Below are positions 1 to 7,913 of a stretch of 12,374 bases of DNA, one piece after another. The notes below the pieces were generated by a model. That model searched no databases, had not been told where the DNA came from, and saw nothing but the letters and a program-made list of their open reading frames with translations. The position numbers and the translations under genes were made by a program. The stretch is from Methylomonas sp. (GTDB lineage: Bacteria > Pseudomonadota > Gammaproteobacteria > Methylococcales > Methylomonadaceae). The stretch is taken from positions 1-12,374 of the forward strand of contig JAQTYP010000049.1 in assembly GCA_028688235.1 (NCBI GenBank), in the 5' to 3' direction. Every line of letters starts with the position of its first letter. The first letter of the stretch is position 1.

Positions 1-513
1 ACTCACAAAAGTCACTTCCATCCCTGTTCCGGATGTTTGATTTGGAGGGCTGACGATATCCGCCCAAGCCGAAGTCTCCGCATAATTGCTCGACAATGTC
101 ACTCTCAAATCCGAAGTCGTGACCTTCAATGCGGCGTTATTTTCCGAGGCTTCGCGGTTGACGACGGCGTGGCCCATCAACTGCAAATGATCGCCATCGG
201 ACGCCATGATACCGCCATCGGAGCGTATCACCCAAGGCGCGGCACCGGGGTTGTACAAGGTCATTACCGGCCGATCCAAATGCGTACTGCCGTCGGATTT
301 GTAATGCCGCATTTTATCGGCTGTCAATTCGCTCTTCGGACGCCCGTGCAGATCCATCTCTTTCTTGTAATAGCCCGTACTAAAGAAATCCGGGCTATTT
401 TCCGCCACCTTGATCTCCGCCTGGCGTAGCTCGTAAAGCTGCTGCAGCCACCAAGTCGCCAAGGCCGCCATGGCGACATAAAAATAAAGCTGATATTTGT
501 CCCAAAAAGTCAT
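1..513 (-). CDS. lptC: LPS export protein LptC (C-terminus cut by window edge)
   Basis: LptC is a bitopic inner-membrane protein of the LptBFGC-A-DE bridge; its periplasmic beta-jellyroll receives LPS from LptB2FG and hands it to LptA. The visible 171 codons start at ATG 513, with a short N-terminus, one hydrophobic segment at about residues 8-26, and then a periplasmic domain with LptC-type features: the SPDFF segment just after the anchor, GRPKSELTADKM, and the strand series around HLDRPVMTLY and WVIRSDGG. About 20 C-terminal residues are probably missing compared with the usual ~190. The start codon overlaps the kdsC stop (ATGA), so the two are translationally coupled. lptA and lptB are expected just beyond the left edge. 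Identification rests on domain layout and on the kdsD-kdsC-lptC gene order known from Escherichia coli. Confidence 0.88.
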   Translation of the reverse strand, partial: MTFWDKYQLYFYVAMAALATWWLQQLYELRQAEIKVAENSPDFFSTGYYKKEMDLHGRPKSELTADKMRHYKSDGSTHLDRPVMTLYNPGAAPWVIRSDGGIMASDGDHLQLMGHAVVNREASENNAALKVTTSDLRVTLSSNYAETSAWADIVSPPNQTSGTGMEVTFVS

Positions 514-1046
514 AGATAACGCTGCAACATAACATCGAACGTACCCTGAACCTGCATGATCAGATCGCATACCTCACGCACGGCGCCCAAGCCTCCCGGC
601 GTTTGCGTACACCAATCCGCATGTTGCTTTACCGCAAAATGCGCATCGGCAACCGCAACTGCAAACCCGGCCTGAACCATAATCGACAAATCCAGAACAT
701 CATCACCGACATGAGCCACCTGCTTGGGGCTCAAACTGAGGTTACGCAAAATTTCGGCAAAGGCAGAACGCTTGTTCTCATGACCTTGATAGACGTGCAT
801 GACCCCCAGACTTTGCATGCGGATAGCCACCGAATTGGACTTGCGCCCCGATATGACCGCCACCTCCACGCCGGATTCCCGCAACAGCTTTATGCCATGT
901 CCGTCGCGGGCATGGAAGCACTTGTATTCCTTCCCATGATCGTCGAAAAACAAACGACCATCGGTCAATACGCCGTCCACATCCAGAATCAACAACTTCA
1001 ATGCCTGAATCTTGTTCTGCTGTTCCTCGGTCAAGCTCAACAACAT
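510..1046 (-). CDS. kdsC: 3-deoxy-D-manno-octulosonate 8-phosphate phosphatase KdsC
   Basis: KdsC is a cytoplasmic HAD-family phosphatase that removes phosphate from Kdo-8-phosphate to give Kdo, the sugar joining lipid A to the LPS core. With the ATG at 1046 it has 178 residues (E. coli 188). HAD motif I is LDVDGVLTDG, with nucleophile D22 and acid/base D24; motif II is ISGRKS (S66) and motif IV is GDD at 114-116. The C-terminal GGLGAVREVCDLI loop is typical of KdsC and reaches into the neighbouring subunit of the tetramer. A TTG at 1064 would add six residues, but GAGGGCGGG lies just upstream of the ATG as a ribosome binding site, so I prefer 1046. It lies between kdsD and lptC, reading the same way, with an ATGA overlap into lptC. 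Confidence 0.95.
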   Translation of the reverse strand: MLLSLTEEQQNKIQALKLLILDVDGVLTDGRLFFDDHGKEYKCFHARDGHGIKLLRESGVEVAVISGRKSNSVAIRMQSLGVMHVYQGHENKRSAFAEILRNLSLSPKQVAHVGDDVLDLSIMVQAGFAVAVADAHFAVKQHADWCTQTPGGLGAVREVCDLIMQVQGTFDVMLQRYL

Positions 1047-1056
1047 AAACCCGCCC

Positions 1057-2031
1057 TCAAACAATACCGGCGCGCAGCAAATCGTGCATATTCAACGCAC
1101 CGAGCAGACTCCGCTGATCATCGACCACCAACAAGGCGTTAATCTTCTTGCTTTCCATGATCTGCATGGCTTCGGCCGCCAAAATGTCCGGGCCTATCGC
1201 CATGCAGGGCCTGGTCATGACGTCGGATACCGGCGTCACATGCACGTCCAGATTTTTTTCCAGCATGCGCCTTAAATCACCATCGGTAAATATGCCTGCC
1301 ACCGACCGGTTATGATCGATCACCGCCGTCATGCCCAATTTTTTCTCTGTCATTTCCAACAAGGCTTCGCTAACCAGCACCGTATCGGCCACGACCGGCA
1401 CCTCCTCATCCTTATGCATGATATCGCCAACTTGCAACAACAAGCGCTTGCCCAAGCTACCGCCGGGATGAGACAGCGCAAAATCGTCACGGGTAAAGCC
1501 TTTGGTTTGCAGTAAAGATACCGCCAGCGCATCACCCATCACCAAGGCCGCCGTCGTACTGGATGTCGGCGCCAGCCCCAGCGGGCACGCCTCTTGTTCG
1601 ACGCCGACATCGATATGAACGGTAGCGAATCGCCCCAATGTCGAATCCGGATTTCCGGTCATTGCGATCAGCGGCACGCCCAATCGCTTAATGATAGGTA
1701 AAATCGTTAATATTTCTTCGGTATTACCGGAATTCGACAAGGCCAACACCACATCTTGCCGAGTAATCATACCTAAGTCGCCGTGACTGGCTTCGCCTGG
1801 ATGTACAAAAAAAGCCGGGGTACCGGTACTGGCCAGCGTGGCGGCAATTTTACCGGCAATATGACCGGATTTACCCATGCCGGTGACAACCACACGACCT
1901 TTGCATGCCAGTAATAAATGACAGGCCTTGGTAAATTGCTCATCGATGCGTTCGGCTAACTTGGCTACTGCCTGCATTTCGGTCTGTATGACAGCCAATG
2001 CCAATGCCTGAAAGTTTTGATCGCGCCCCAA
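1057..2031 (-). CDS. kdsD: D-arabinose 5-phosphate isomerase KdsD
   Basis: KdsD converts ribulose-5-phosphate to arabinose-5-phosphate, the first committed precursor of Kdo. It has 324 residues (E. coli 328): an SIS sugar-isomerase domain at about 42-175 and two CBS domains at about 204-262 and 270-324. The residues matching the E. coli catalytic set are all present: K54 (GMGKSGH), E106 (SGNTEE), E147 (EACPLGLAP) and H188 (ALSHPGG). The start is a TTG at 2031: no in-frame ATG lies between it and the upstream in-frame stop at 2070, a GAGG sits seven bases before it, and the resulting N-terminus matches the family. It is the first gene of the minus-strand operon, followed within a few bases by kdsC. 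Confidence 0.95.
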   Translation of the reverse strand: MGRDQNFQALALAVIQTEMQAVAKLAERIDEQFTKACHLLLACKGRVVVTGMGKSGHIAGKIAATLASTGTPAFFVHPGEASHGDLGMITRQDVVLALSNSGNTEEILTILPIIKRLGVPLIAMTGNPDSTLGRFATVHIDVGVEQEACPLGLAPTSSTTAALVMGDALAVSLLQTKGFTRDDFALSHPGGSLGKRLLLQVGDIMHKDEEVPVVADTVLVSEALLEMTEKKLGMTAVIDHNRSVAGIFTDGDLRRMLEKNLDVHVTPVSDVMTRPCMAIGPDILAAEAMQIMESKKINALLVVDDQRSLLGALNMHDLLRAGIV

Positions 2032-2066
2032 ACCCCTACCTCGATACCCATTTCTAAAAGGGAACC

Positions 2067-2096
2067 ATTATTGCATGTTCCGCCCAAGCTTTTCAT
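2067..2096 (-). promoter_or_regulatory. possible sigma70-type promoter for kdsD-kdsC-lptC
   Basis: On the minus strand, ATGAAA (2096-2091) is followed after 18 bases by AATAAT (2072-2067), a five-of-six match to the -10 consensus, about 35 bases before the TTG start of kdsD. This is a consensus match by eye only; the -35 is weak. Confidence 0.3.
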
Positions 2097-2105
2097 CAGG
2101 AGTCA

Positions 2106-2133
2106 TTGACTTATTCGCAATGCCTCATACAAA
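2106..2133 (+). promoter_or_regulatory. possible sigma70-type promoter for the mla-murA-his operon
   Basis: TTGACT (2106-2111, five of six to TTGACA) is followed after 16 bases by TACAAA (2128-2133, four of six to TATAAT), about 40 bases before the mlaF start codon. It faces away from the proposed kdsD promoter, so the 142-bp gap would carry two divergent promoters. Seen by eye only. Confidence 0.4.
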
Positions 2134-2173
2134 ATAGCCGATTCGAACCCAAAAATTCTTGTGATTTCGGCAA

Positions 2174-2998
2174 ATGCCTAATAGCGAAAGCGCAACAAAT
2201 CATATCGTCAGCGTCAAAAATCTGAGCTTCTCACGCGGAAGCAGAAAGATTTTCGACGATATCAGCCTCGACATTCAACGCGGCAAAGTCACTGCTATCA
2301 TGGGGCCGAGCGGCACTGGCAAGACAACGCTGTTAAAGCTGATCGGCGGCCAACTATACCCCGATGCCGGCGAGATATGGGTTGACGACCAAAATGTCCA
2401 CAGACTAAAAACCAGAGATCTATATAGCTTGCGCAAACGTATGGGCATGCTGTTCCAGAGCGGCGCACTGTTGACCGACATGAACGTCTACGACAATGTA
2501 GCCTTTCCACTCAGGGAACATACGCATTTGCCGGAATCGATGATACGTACGTTGGTATTGATGAAGCTGCACGCCGTAGGATTACGCGGCGCGCGCCACC
2601 TGATGCCGAACGAACTTTCCGGCGGCATGGCCAGACGCGTGGCGTTGGCGAGGGCGATCGCGCTCGACCCCATGATGATCATGTACGACGAACCCTTCAC
2701 CGGCCAAGATCCCATCTCTATGGGCGCATTGGTGCATTTGATAAAATCGCTCAACACCACATTGCGACTGACCAGCATCATCGTGTCTCACGACGTTCAG
2801 GAAACCGCCGCGATTGCCGATTATATTTACGTACTATCGGACGGCAAAATCGTCGGCCATGGCACACCGACACAACTGGCTCAATCGGACTCGGCATGGG
2901 TCCAACAGTTCATGAACGGCGACGCCGATGGACCGGTACATTTTCATTATCCGGCCCGGGATTATCTGGACGATTTGCTGACTAGCCGCCACTCTTGA
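2174..2998 (+). CDS. mlaF: phospholipid transport ABC ATPase MlaF
   Basis: MlaF is the cytoplasmic ATPase of the MlaFEDB complex, which moves phospholipid between the inner membrane and the periplasmic carrier and keeps the outer membrane asymmetric. It has 274 residues with a complete ABC ATPase: Walker A GPSGTGKT (44-51), Q-loop Q95, signature LSGGMA (148-153), Walker B IMYDEP (D172, E173) and H-loop H206. The MARRVALARAIALDP and DEPFTGQDP stretches are typical of the MlaF/Ttg2A group rather than of nutrient importers. The C-terminal extension after about residue 245 fits the MlaF tail, which reaches over to the partner subunit and MlaB. There is no clear Shine-Dalgarno before ATG 2174. mlaE follows after 7 bases. 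Confidence 0.95.
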   Translation: MPNSESATNHIVSVKNLSFSRGSRKIFDDISLDIQRGKVTAIMGPSGTGKTTLLKLIGGQLYPDAGEIWVDDQNVHRLKTRDLYSLRKRMGMLFQSGALLTDMNVYDNVAFPLREHTHLPESMIRTLVLMKLHAVGLRGARHLMPNELSGGMARRVALARAIALDPMMIMYDEPFTGQDPISMGALVHLIKSLNTTLRLTSIIVSHDVQETAAIADYIYVLSDGKIVGHGTPTQLAQSDSAWVQQFMNGDADGPVHFHYPARDYLDDLLTSRHS

Positions 2999-3005
2999 TC
3001 TTATC

Positions 3006-3788
3006 ATGCTCGAATTCTTAGAATCCCTGGGTAAAATCACCCGCCATAGCTTTGCCAAGTTGGGGCGCGCCACCTTTTTTCTGCTGCACGCACTGACCGG
3101 CATGCGCGAGATCCTGCCTCGCCCCAATTTGCTGATCAAGCAGCTGTATTCGATCGGCGTATTGTCGTTCCTGATCATCACGATATCGGGCCTCTTCGTC
3201 GGCATGGTACTGGGTTTACAAGGCTTTAACATCTTGTCGGATTTCGGCGCCGAGGAATCCCTTGGCGTCATGGTCGCCGCATCCCTGGTGCGCGAACTCG
3301 GCCCCGTCGTATCGGCCTTGTTGTTCGCGGGCAGGGCGGGCTCGGCGCTGACAGCCGAAATCGGCCTGATGAAAGCCACCGAACAATTGTCCGGCATGGA
3401 GATGATGGCGGTAGACCCGATCAACCGCATCATCTCGCCGCGCTTTCTGGCCGGCTTTTTGTCCATGCCTTTGCTGGCTGCATTGTTCAGCGCGATTGGC
3501 GTCATGGGCGGCCATCTGGTCGGCGTCGGCATGTTGGGCGTAGACGACGGCGCATTCTGGGCGCAAATGCAAGCCAACATCGACTTTCGCGAAGACATTG
3601 TCAACGGCATCATCAAAAGCGTCGTATTCGGATTCGTCGTGTCATGGATCGCTTTATTCGAAGGCTATGACGCGATACCGACTTCGGAAGGCGTCAGCCG
3701 GGCCACCACCCGCACCGTGGTCAATTCGGCCTTTTCCGTACTCGGACTCGATTTCATCTTAACTGCACTCATGTTTGGAGATATTTAA
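3006..3788 (+). CDS. mlaE: phospholipid transport permease MlaE
   Basis: MlaE is the inner-membrane permease of the Mla system, forming a dimer under the MlaD hexamer and driven by MlaF. It has 260 residues, the same length as E. coli MlaE. An amphipathic N-terminal helix (about 1-35) is followed by hydrophobic segments near 48-72, 88-107, 146-178, 200-218 and 238-257. The conserved stretch LVRELGPVVSALLFAGRAG (94-112), continuing to MKATEQLSGMEMM, is the family hallmark and includes the coupling helix that contacts MlaF. No ribosome binding site is evident before ATG 3006, so translation is probably coupled to mlaF. The mlaE stop lies one base before the mlaD start. Confidence 0.95.
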   Translation: MLEFLESLGKITRHSFAKLGRATFFLLHALTGMREILPRPNLLIKQLYSIGVLSFLIITISGLFVGMVLGLQGFNILSDFGAEESLGVMVAASLVRELGPVVSALLFAGRAGSALTAEIGLMKATEQLSGMEMMAVDPINRIISPRFLAGFLSMPLLAALFSAIGVMGGHLVGVGMLGVDDGAFWAQMQANIDFREDIVNGIIKSVVFGFVVSWIALFEGYDAIPTSEGVSRATTRTVVNSAFSVLGLDFILTALMFGDI

Positions 3789-3789
3789 C

Positions 3790-4254
3790 ATGCAGCATTC
3801 CAAGACTCAGGACACACTGGTTGGCCTGTTCGTTGCTACTGGCATTGCCGCTTTATTTTATATGGCTTTGCAAGTCAGCAATCTCGGCACCTACTCAAGC
3901 AACGATAGTTATACCGTGACAGCGCGTTTCCAAAACTCCGGTGGATTGAAAGTCAAATCCCCGGTGTCGGTCGCGGGCGTGCGCATAGGCAGGGTATCTT
4001 CGATCACGCTGGATAAAGCCTCGCATGAAGCCGTCGTACAAATGCGCATAGAATCTCAATACGACAATCTGCCGGAAGACTCCGGCGCCAGCATCTATAC
4101 CGCAGGCTTGTTGGGCGAACAATACATCAGCATAGATCCCGGCGCATCCGATGACTATTTGAAAGACAAAAGCCAAATCGACATCACTAGTTCCGCCATC
4201 GTACTGGAAGAAATGATAGGCAAATTCATGATGAACAAGGCGGAAGGCAAATAA
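3790..4254 (+). CDS. mlaD: MCE-domain phospholipid-binding protein MlaD
   Basis: MlaD is anchored in the inner membrane and forms a hexameric ring with a hydrophobic pore through which lipid passes between MlaE and the periplasmic carrier. It has 154 residues: a single membrane helix at about 9-30, an MCE domain at about 38-118 (GGLKVKSPVSVAGVRIGRV and LLGEQYISIDPG are characteristic) and a C-terminal helix around 136-150 that fits the pore-lining helix. E. coli MlaD is longer (183), so the C-terminal tail is shorter here. I chose ATG 3790 because GGAG lies nine bases upstream; a TTG at 3775 would add five residues. The stop overlaps the mlaB start (TAATG), with no mlaC between them. Confidence 0.94.
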   Translation: MQHSKTQDTLVGLFVATGIAALFYMALQVSNLGTYSSNDSYTVTARFQNSGGLKVKSPVSVAGVRIGRVSSITLDKASHEAVVQMRIESQYDNLPEDSGASIYTAGLLGEQYISIDPGASDDYLKDKSQIDITSSAIVLEEMIGKFMMNKAEGK

Positions 4255-4601
4255 TGGCAAAACTGAGTCTGATCGAACAGTCGCCGGGTTACTTTAGCGT
4301 GGAAGGCAACCTGACCTTCGCCAGCATAGACAAAGAAACGCTAAAGTCCTTTAAATTTCTAAAGGGCATCGATACCATCTGCATCGATTTGGCGAAAGTT
4401 GGCAGGACCGATAGCGCCGGCTTGGCGTTGATGATCGAATGGATCAGACAAAGCCGAATGATTAGAGCCCAACTGCGCTTCAAGAACATTCCCGATCAGT
4501 TACTGGCGCTGGCCACACTGAGCGGATTCGACAAAACCGAATACTACTCCGGCGACGCTCCAAGCACCGCCCCCAACACCATAAGCAATATCCATGGATA
4601 A
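4254..4601 (+). CDS. mlaB: STAS-domain protein MlaB
   Basis: MlaB is the small cytoplasmic STAS-domain subunit that binds MlaF and is needed for assembly and activity of the MlaFEDB ATPase. It has 115 residues in a single STAS fold: opening strands around YFSVEGNLTF, the central VGRTDSAGLALMIEW loop and helix (D53-S54 at the site where STAS proteins carry a conserved Ser/Thr), and closing strands around QLRFKNIP. The pairwise identity one would expect is low in this family, so the assignment leans on the STAS pattern plus its position after mlaFED. The start overlaps the mlaD stop by one base, and its last codons overlap murA by eight bases. The C-terminal ~15 residues (after YYSG) look disordered. 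Confidence 0.88.
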   Translation: MAKLSLIEQSPGYFSVEGNLTFASIDKETLKSFKFLKGIDTICIDLAKVGRTDSAGLALMIEWIRQSRMIRAQLRFKNIPDQLLALATLSGFDKTEYYSGDAPSTAPNTISNIHG

Positions 4602-5859
4602 ATTACTGATTACCGGCGGCCAAGCTCTTGACGGCGAACTAAGAATTTCCGGCGCCAAAAATGCCGCCTTGCCGATTCTGGCCGCAACTTTACTCTCCGA
4701 AGTGCCCGTCAGCGTCGGCAACGTTCCGCATTTGCACGACATTACGACCACACTGGAATTACTGGGGCAAATGGGCGTCGGTTTAATGGTCGACGAAAAA
4801 ATGAACATCGCAGTCGACTCCAGCAAGATAGACAAATACGAGGCGCCTTACGAACTGGTTAAAACCATGAGGGCTTCGATTCTGGTATTGGGACCTTTAC
4901 TGGCACGTTTCGGCGAGGCCCATGTATCCCTGCTCGGCGGCTGCGCAATAGGCTCCCGACCCGTCGATATTCATATCGACTCTTTGATCAAAATGGGCGC
5001 CGACATTCAAGTGGAAGCCGGTTACATTCACGCTACAGCCAAGCGCCTGAAAGGTTGCCGCTTGGTCTTGGATAAAATCACCGTAACCGGCACCGAAAAT
5101 ATCCTGATGGCCGCAACGCTGGCCGAAGGCACGACTATCATCGAAAACGCGGCCAAGGAGCCCGAAGTATCCGACTTGGCTTATTTCCTGAACGAAATGG
5201 GCGCAAAAATCAGCGGCATAGGCACCGATATTTTGACGGTCGAAGGCGTCGAAAAGCTCGGCGTAGCCGACCTGCATTACGATATTCTGCCCGACCGCAT
5301 CGAAACCGGCACCTATTTGGTGGCAGGCGCGATCAGCCGCGGCCGAGTCAAATTGAAAAACACCGACCCCAACACCTTGGACGCCGTGCTGGACAAACTG
5401 CGCGAAGCCGGTGCCGAGATCACCTGCGGCGAAAACTGGATAGAGCTGAACATGCACGGCAAGCGTCCCAAGGCCGTCACCGTGCGCACGGCTCCTTACC
5501 CGGCCTTCCCTACCGACATGCAAGCGCAGTTCACCGCTTTGAACTCGGTCGCCGAAGGCGTGGGCTTGATTACCGAAACCGTATTCGAAAACCGTTTCAT
5601 GCACGTGCAAGAACTGCAGCGCATGGGTTCGCAAATCAAACTGGAATCCAACACCGCCATCATCACCGGCATCGATCGCCTGACCGGAGCACCGGTCATG
5701 GCCACCGATTTGCGCGCATCGGCCAGCTTGGTTCTTGCCGCGCTGGTTGCCGACGGCGACACCTTGGTAGACCGCATTTATCACATCGACCGCGGATACG
5801 ACCATATCGAAGAAAAACTGACTCAGCTCGGTGCTACGATACGCCGCGTCCCCAACTAA
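4594..5859 (+). CDS. murA: UDP-N-acetylglucosamine 1-carboxyvinyltransferase MurA
   Basis: MurA transfers enolpyruvate from PEP to UDP-GlcNAc, the first committed step of peptidoglycan synthesis in the cytoplasm. It has 421 residues (E. coli 419) and is alignable from end to end: SGAKNAALPIL with K22, the active-site loop LLGGCAIGSRPVD with C117 (the residue fosfomycin alkylates), LPDRIETGT, FPTDMQAQF with D308, and HIDRGY with R400. Cysteine rather than aspartate at 117 predicts ordinary fosfomycin reactivity of the enzyme. The ATG at 4594 lies inside the last codons of mlaB, indicating coupling. In many gammaproteobacteria a BolA-family gene (ibaG) sits between mlaB and murA; here it does not. 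Confidence 0.97.
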   Translation: MDKLLITGGQALDGELRISGAKNAALPILAATLLSEVPVSVGNVPHLHDITTTLELLGQMGVGLMVDEKMNIAVDSSKIDKYEAPYELVKTMRASILVLGPLLARFGEAHVSLLGGCAIGSRPVDIHIDSLIKMGADIQVEAGYIHATAKRLKGCRLVLDKITVTGTENILMAATLAEGTTIIENAAKEPEVSDLAYFLNEMGAKISGIGTDILTVEGVEKLGVADLHYDILPDRIETGTYLVAGAISRGRVKLKNTDPNTLDAVLDKLREAGAEITCGENWIELNMHGKRPKAVTVRTAPYPAFPTDMQAQFTALNSVAEGVGLITETVFENRFMHVQELQRMGSQIKLESNTAIITGIDRLTGAPVMATDLRASASLVLAALVADGDTLVDRIYHIDRGYDHIEEKLTQLGATIRRVPN

Positions 5860-5874
5860 CACTTGCCTAAAATC

Positions 5875-6501
5875 ATGCTCACTATCGCCGTATCCAAGGG
5901 CCGGATCTACGAAGAGGCTCTGCCGTTTTTACAACAAGCCGGCATCACGCCGGTGGACGACCCGGACAAAAGCCGCAAGCTAATTTTGCAAACCACCCGC
6001 CCCGATGTGCAATTAGTCATCATCCGCGCCACAGACGTACCGACTTTCGTAGAATACGGCGCGGCGGACATGGGGATTGCCGGCAAGGATGTATTGCTGG
6101 AGCACGGCGCGGAAAGTCTTTACGAACCCTTGGATTTGGGCATAGCCGGCTGCCGCTTGATGACTGCGGGTCCTGTCGATTCGGCGCCCGTCAAAGGCCG
6201 CTTGCGCGTCGCCACCAAATATGTCAAAACCGCCCAACGCTATTATGCCGACTTAGGCATACAAGCCGAAATTATCAAACTCTACGGCTCGATGGAGTTA
6301 GCTCCGTTGGTCGGCTTGGCCGATTGCATCGTCGACTTGGTCGATACCGGCAACACCTTGAAAGCCAACGGTCTGGAACCGCGCGAACTAATCGCCAATA
6401 TCACCTCGCGCTTGGTCGTCAACAAGGCCGCGATGAAAATGAAGCATCAAGCCATTCAAGCCCTGATAGACCAGTTCGAAACCACCTTAGCGCAAAGGTA
6501 A
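5875..6501 (+). CDS. hisG: ATP phosphoribosyltransferase, short form HisG
   Basis: HisG condenses ATP with PRPP to phosphoribosyl-ATP, the first and feedback-controlled step of histidine synthesis. With the ATG at 5875 it has 208 residues, the length of the short form (HisG-S), which lacks the C-terminal histidine-binding domain and needs the HisZ regulatory subunit; hisZ is not in this window. Visible motifs are SKGRI near the N-terminus, the IKLYGSMELAPL segment and the PRPP-binding loop DLVDTGNTL (154-162). A TTG at 5863 would give 212 residues, but short-form HisG proteins typically begin at MLTIA, and neither start has a good ribosome binding site. murA ends 15 bases upstream and hisD starts 4 bases downstream. 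Confidence 0.95.
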   Translation: MLTIAVSKGRIYEEALPFLQQAGITPVDDPDKSRKLILQTTRPDVQLVIIRATDVPTFVEYGAADMGIAGKDVLLEHGAESLYEPLDLGIAGCRLMTAGPVDSAPVKGRLRVATKYVKTAQRYYADLGIQAEIIKLYGSMELAPLVGLADCIVDLVDTGNTLKANGLEPRELIANITSRLVVNKAAMKMKHQAIQALIDQFETTLAQR

Positions 6502-6505
6502 TGCC

Positions 6506-7807
6506 ATGACTGCGATCCACATGCTCCGTCTCGACAACGCTTCCGCCGATTTCGACGCCCAACTGAAACAGCGCCTGGCCTGGGACGCCAGCGACGACAT
6601 GGAAATCCATAAACGAGTGCTGGACATCATCGCCGATGTCAGGCAACGTGGGGATGCAGCTCTGATCGATTACACCAACCGCTTCGACCATACCGATTTC
6701 AACTCGGCAGGCGAACTGGAATTGGATAAAAGCACTTTAAAACAAGCCTGGGAAAGCTTGCCGGCCGATCAAGCCCAAGCATTGCAAACGGCTGCCGAGC
6801 GCGTTAGAAATTACGCTGAGCATCAAAAAATCCAGTCTTGGCAATTTCACGAGGCCGACGGCACACTGCTCGGCCAGAAAGTCACGCCGCTGGACAAAGC
6901 CGGCCTATATGTGCCGGGCGGTAAAGCCGCATATCCTTCGTCGGTGTTAATGAACGCGATACCGGCCAAAGTCGCAGGCGTAGGCGAATTGATCATGGTC
7001 GTCCCGACACCGCGCGGCGAAACCAATGCTATGGTATTGGCGGCGGCCTATATCGCCGGCGTCGACCGAGTATTCACGGTAGGCGGAGCCCAAGCCGTTG
7101 CCGCGTTGGCCTACGGTACAGAAACAGTCCCGGCCGTCGACAAGATCGTAGGTCCCGGCAACATCTACGTCGCCACCGCCAAGAAACTGGTGTTCGGCCA
7201 AGTCGGTATAGACATGATCGCCGGCCCTTCCGAGATTTTGATTATTTGCGACGGCCAAACCAACCCGGATTGGATAGCGATGGACCTGTTTTCGCAAGCC
7301 GAACACGACGAAAACGCCCAATCGATTCTGATCAGCGACGACGCCGATTTTCTGGACAAGGTCGAAGCCAGCATCAACAAGTTATTACCGGAAATGGAGC
7401 GCGCCGACATCATCCGCTCCTCGCTGACCGGCCGCGGCGCCTTCATCAAGGTCACCAACTTGTCAGAAGCCGCCGAAGTCGCTAACCGCATCGCGCCTGA
7501 ACATCTGGAACTTTCCGTTGCCGATCCGGAATCCTTGTGCGCGCAAATCCGCAATGCCGGCGCGATCTTCATGGGTCGCTACACGGCCGAAGCCTTAGGC
7601 GATTATTGTGCTGGGCCTAACCACGTGTTACCGACGTCCAGCACAGCCCGTTATTCCTCACCATTAGGCGTTTACGATTTTCAAAAGCGCAGCAGCTTGA
7701 TCAATTGTTCCGCCAAAGGCGCATCGGAGTTAGGGAAAGTGGCCTCGGTGCTGGCGAGAGGGGAAAGTCTGACTGCTCATGCGCGGTCTGCGGAATATCG
7801 GATTTAA
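6506..7807 (+). CDS. hisD: histidinol dehydrogenase HisD
   Basis: HisD oxidises L-histidinol to L-histidine in two NAD-dependent steps, the end of the pathway opened by HisG. It has 433 residues (E. coli 434). The zinc ligands expected from the E. coli enzyme are present as Q264, H267 (FSQAEHDENAQS), D366 (EALGDYCAGPNH) and H425 (LTAHARSAE); the catalytic pair E332-H333 is in RIAPEHLEL. The NAD-binding region includes GLYVPGGKAAYPS and VGPGNIYVATAK. AAGG (6495-6498) lies seven bases before ATG 6506. It is the last gene of the plus-strand operon; hisC, which often follows hisD in related bacteria, is replaced by a long non-coding stretch. Confidence 0.97.
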   Translation: MTAIHMLRLDNASADFDAQLKQRLAWDASDDMEIHKRVLDIIADVRQRGDAALIDYTNRFDHTDFNSAGELELDKSTLKQAWESLPADQAQALQTAAERVRNYAEHQKIQSWQFHEADGTLLGQKVTPLDKAGLYVPGGKAAYPSSVLMNAIPAKVAGVGELIMVVPTPRGETNAMVLAAAYIAGVDRVFTVGGAQAVAALAYGTETVPAVDKIVGPGNIYVATAKKLVFGQVGIDMIAGPSEILIICDGQTNPDWIAMDLFSQAEHDENAQSILISDDADFLDKVEASINKLLPEMERADIIRSSLTGRGAFIKVTNLSEAAEVANRIAPEHLELSVADPESLCAQIRNAGAIFMGRYTAEALGDYCAGPNHVLPTSSTARYSSPLGVYDFQKRSSLINCSAKGASELGKVASVLARGESLTAHARSAEYRI

Positions 7808-7893
7808 AGCGATCATAAATCTGCAGTTAAGCTAAAAAAGACACGAAATTTCGAAATGCTGGCAACTTAGGATTGCCATCCAAACGGTGAACC

Positions 7894-7913
7894 TAAAAAT
7901 CAGTTGATTTTTA
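7894..7913. repeat. perfect 8-bp inverted repeat (AT-rich hairpin)
   Basis: TAAAAATC (7894-7901) and GATTTTTA (7906-7913) are exact reverse complements around an AGTT loop. Flanking ACC (7891-7893) and GGT (7917-7919) could extend the stem past a short bulge. It lies 87 bases after hisD. It could be a weak terminator or part of a structured RNA; there is no GC-rich stem. Confidence 0.55.

Noticed and set aside
37..429. 130-codon plus-strand frame
   Set aside because: It is antisense to lptC, which has a proper start, membrane anchor and operon position.
603..1142. 179-codon plus-strand frame
   Set aside because: It is antisense to kdsC and the end of kdsD, both of which have clear catalytic motifs.
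2834..3616. 260-codon open frame on the minus strand
   Set aside because: It runs antisense to mlaF and mlaE; the translation is Met/Pro/Ser-rich and lacks any domain pattern.
4897..5862. 321-codon open frame on the minus strand
   Set aside because: It is an exact antisense shadow of murA, with a low-complexity, Gly/Phe/Gln-rich translation and no family features; murA is certain.
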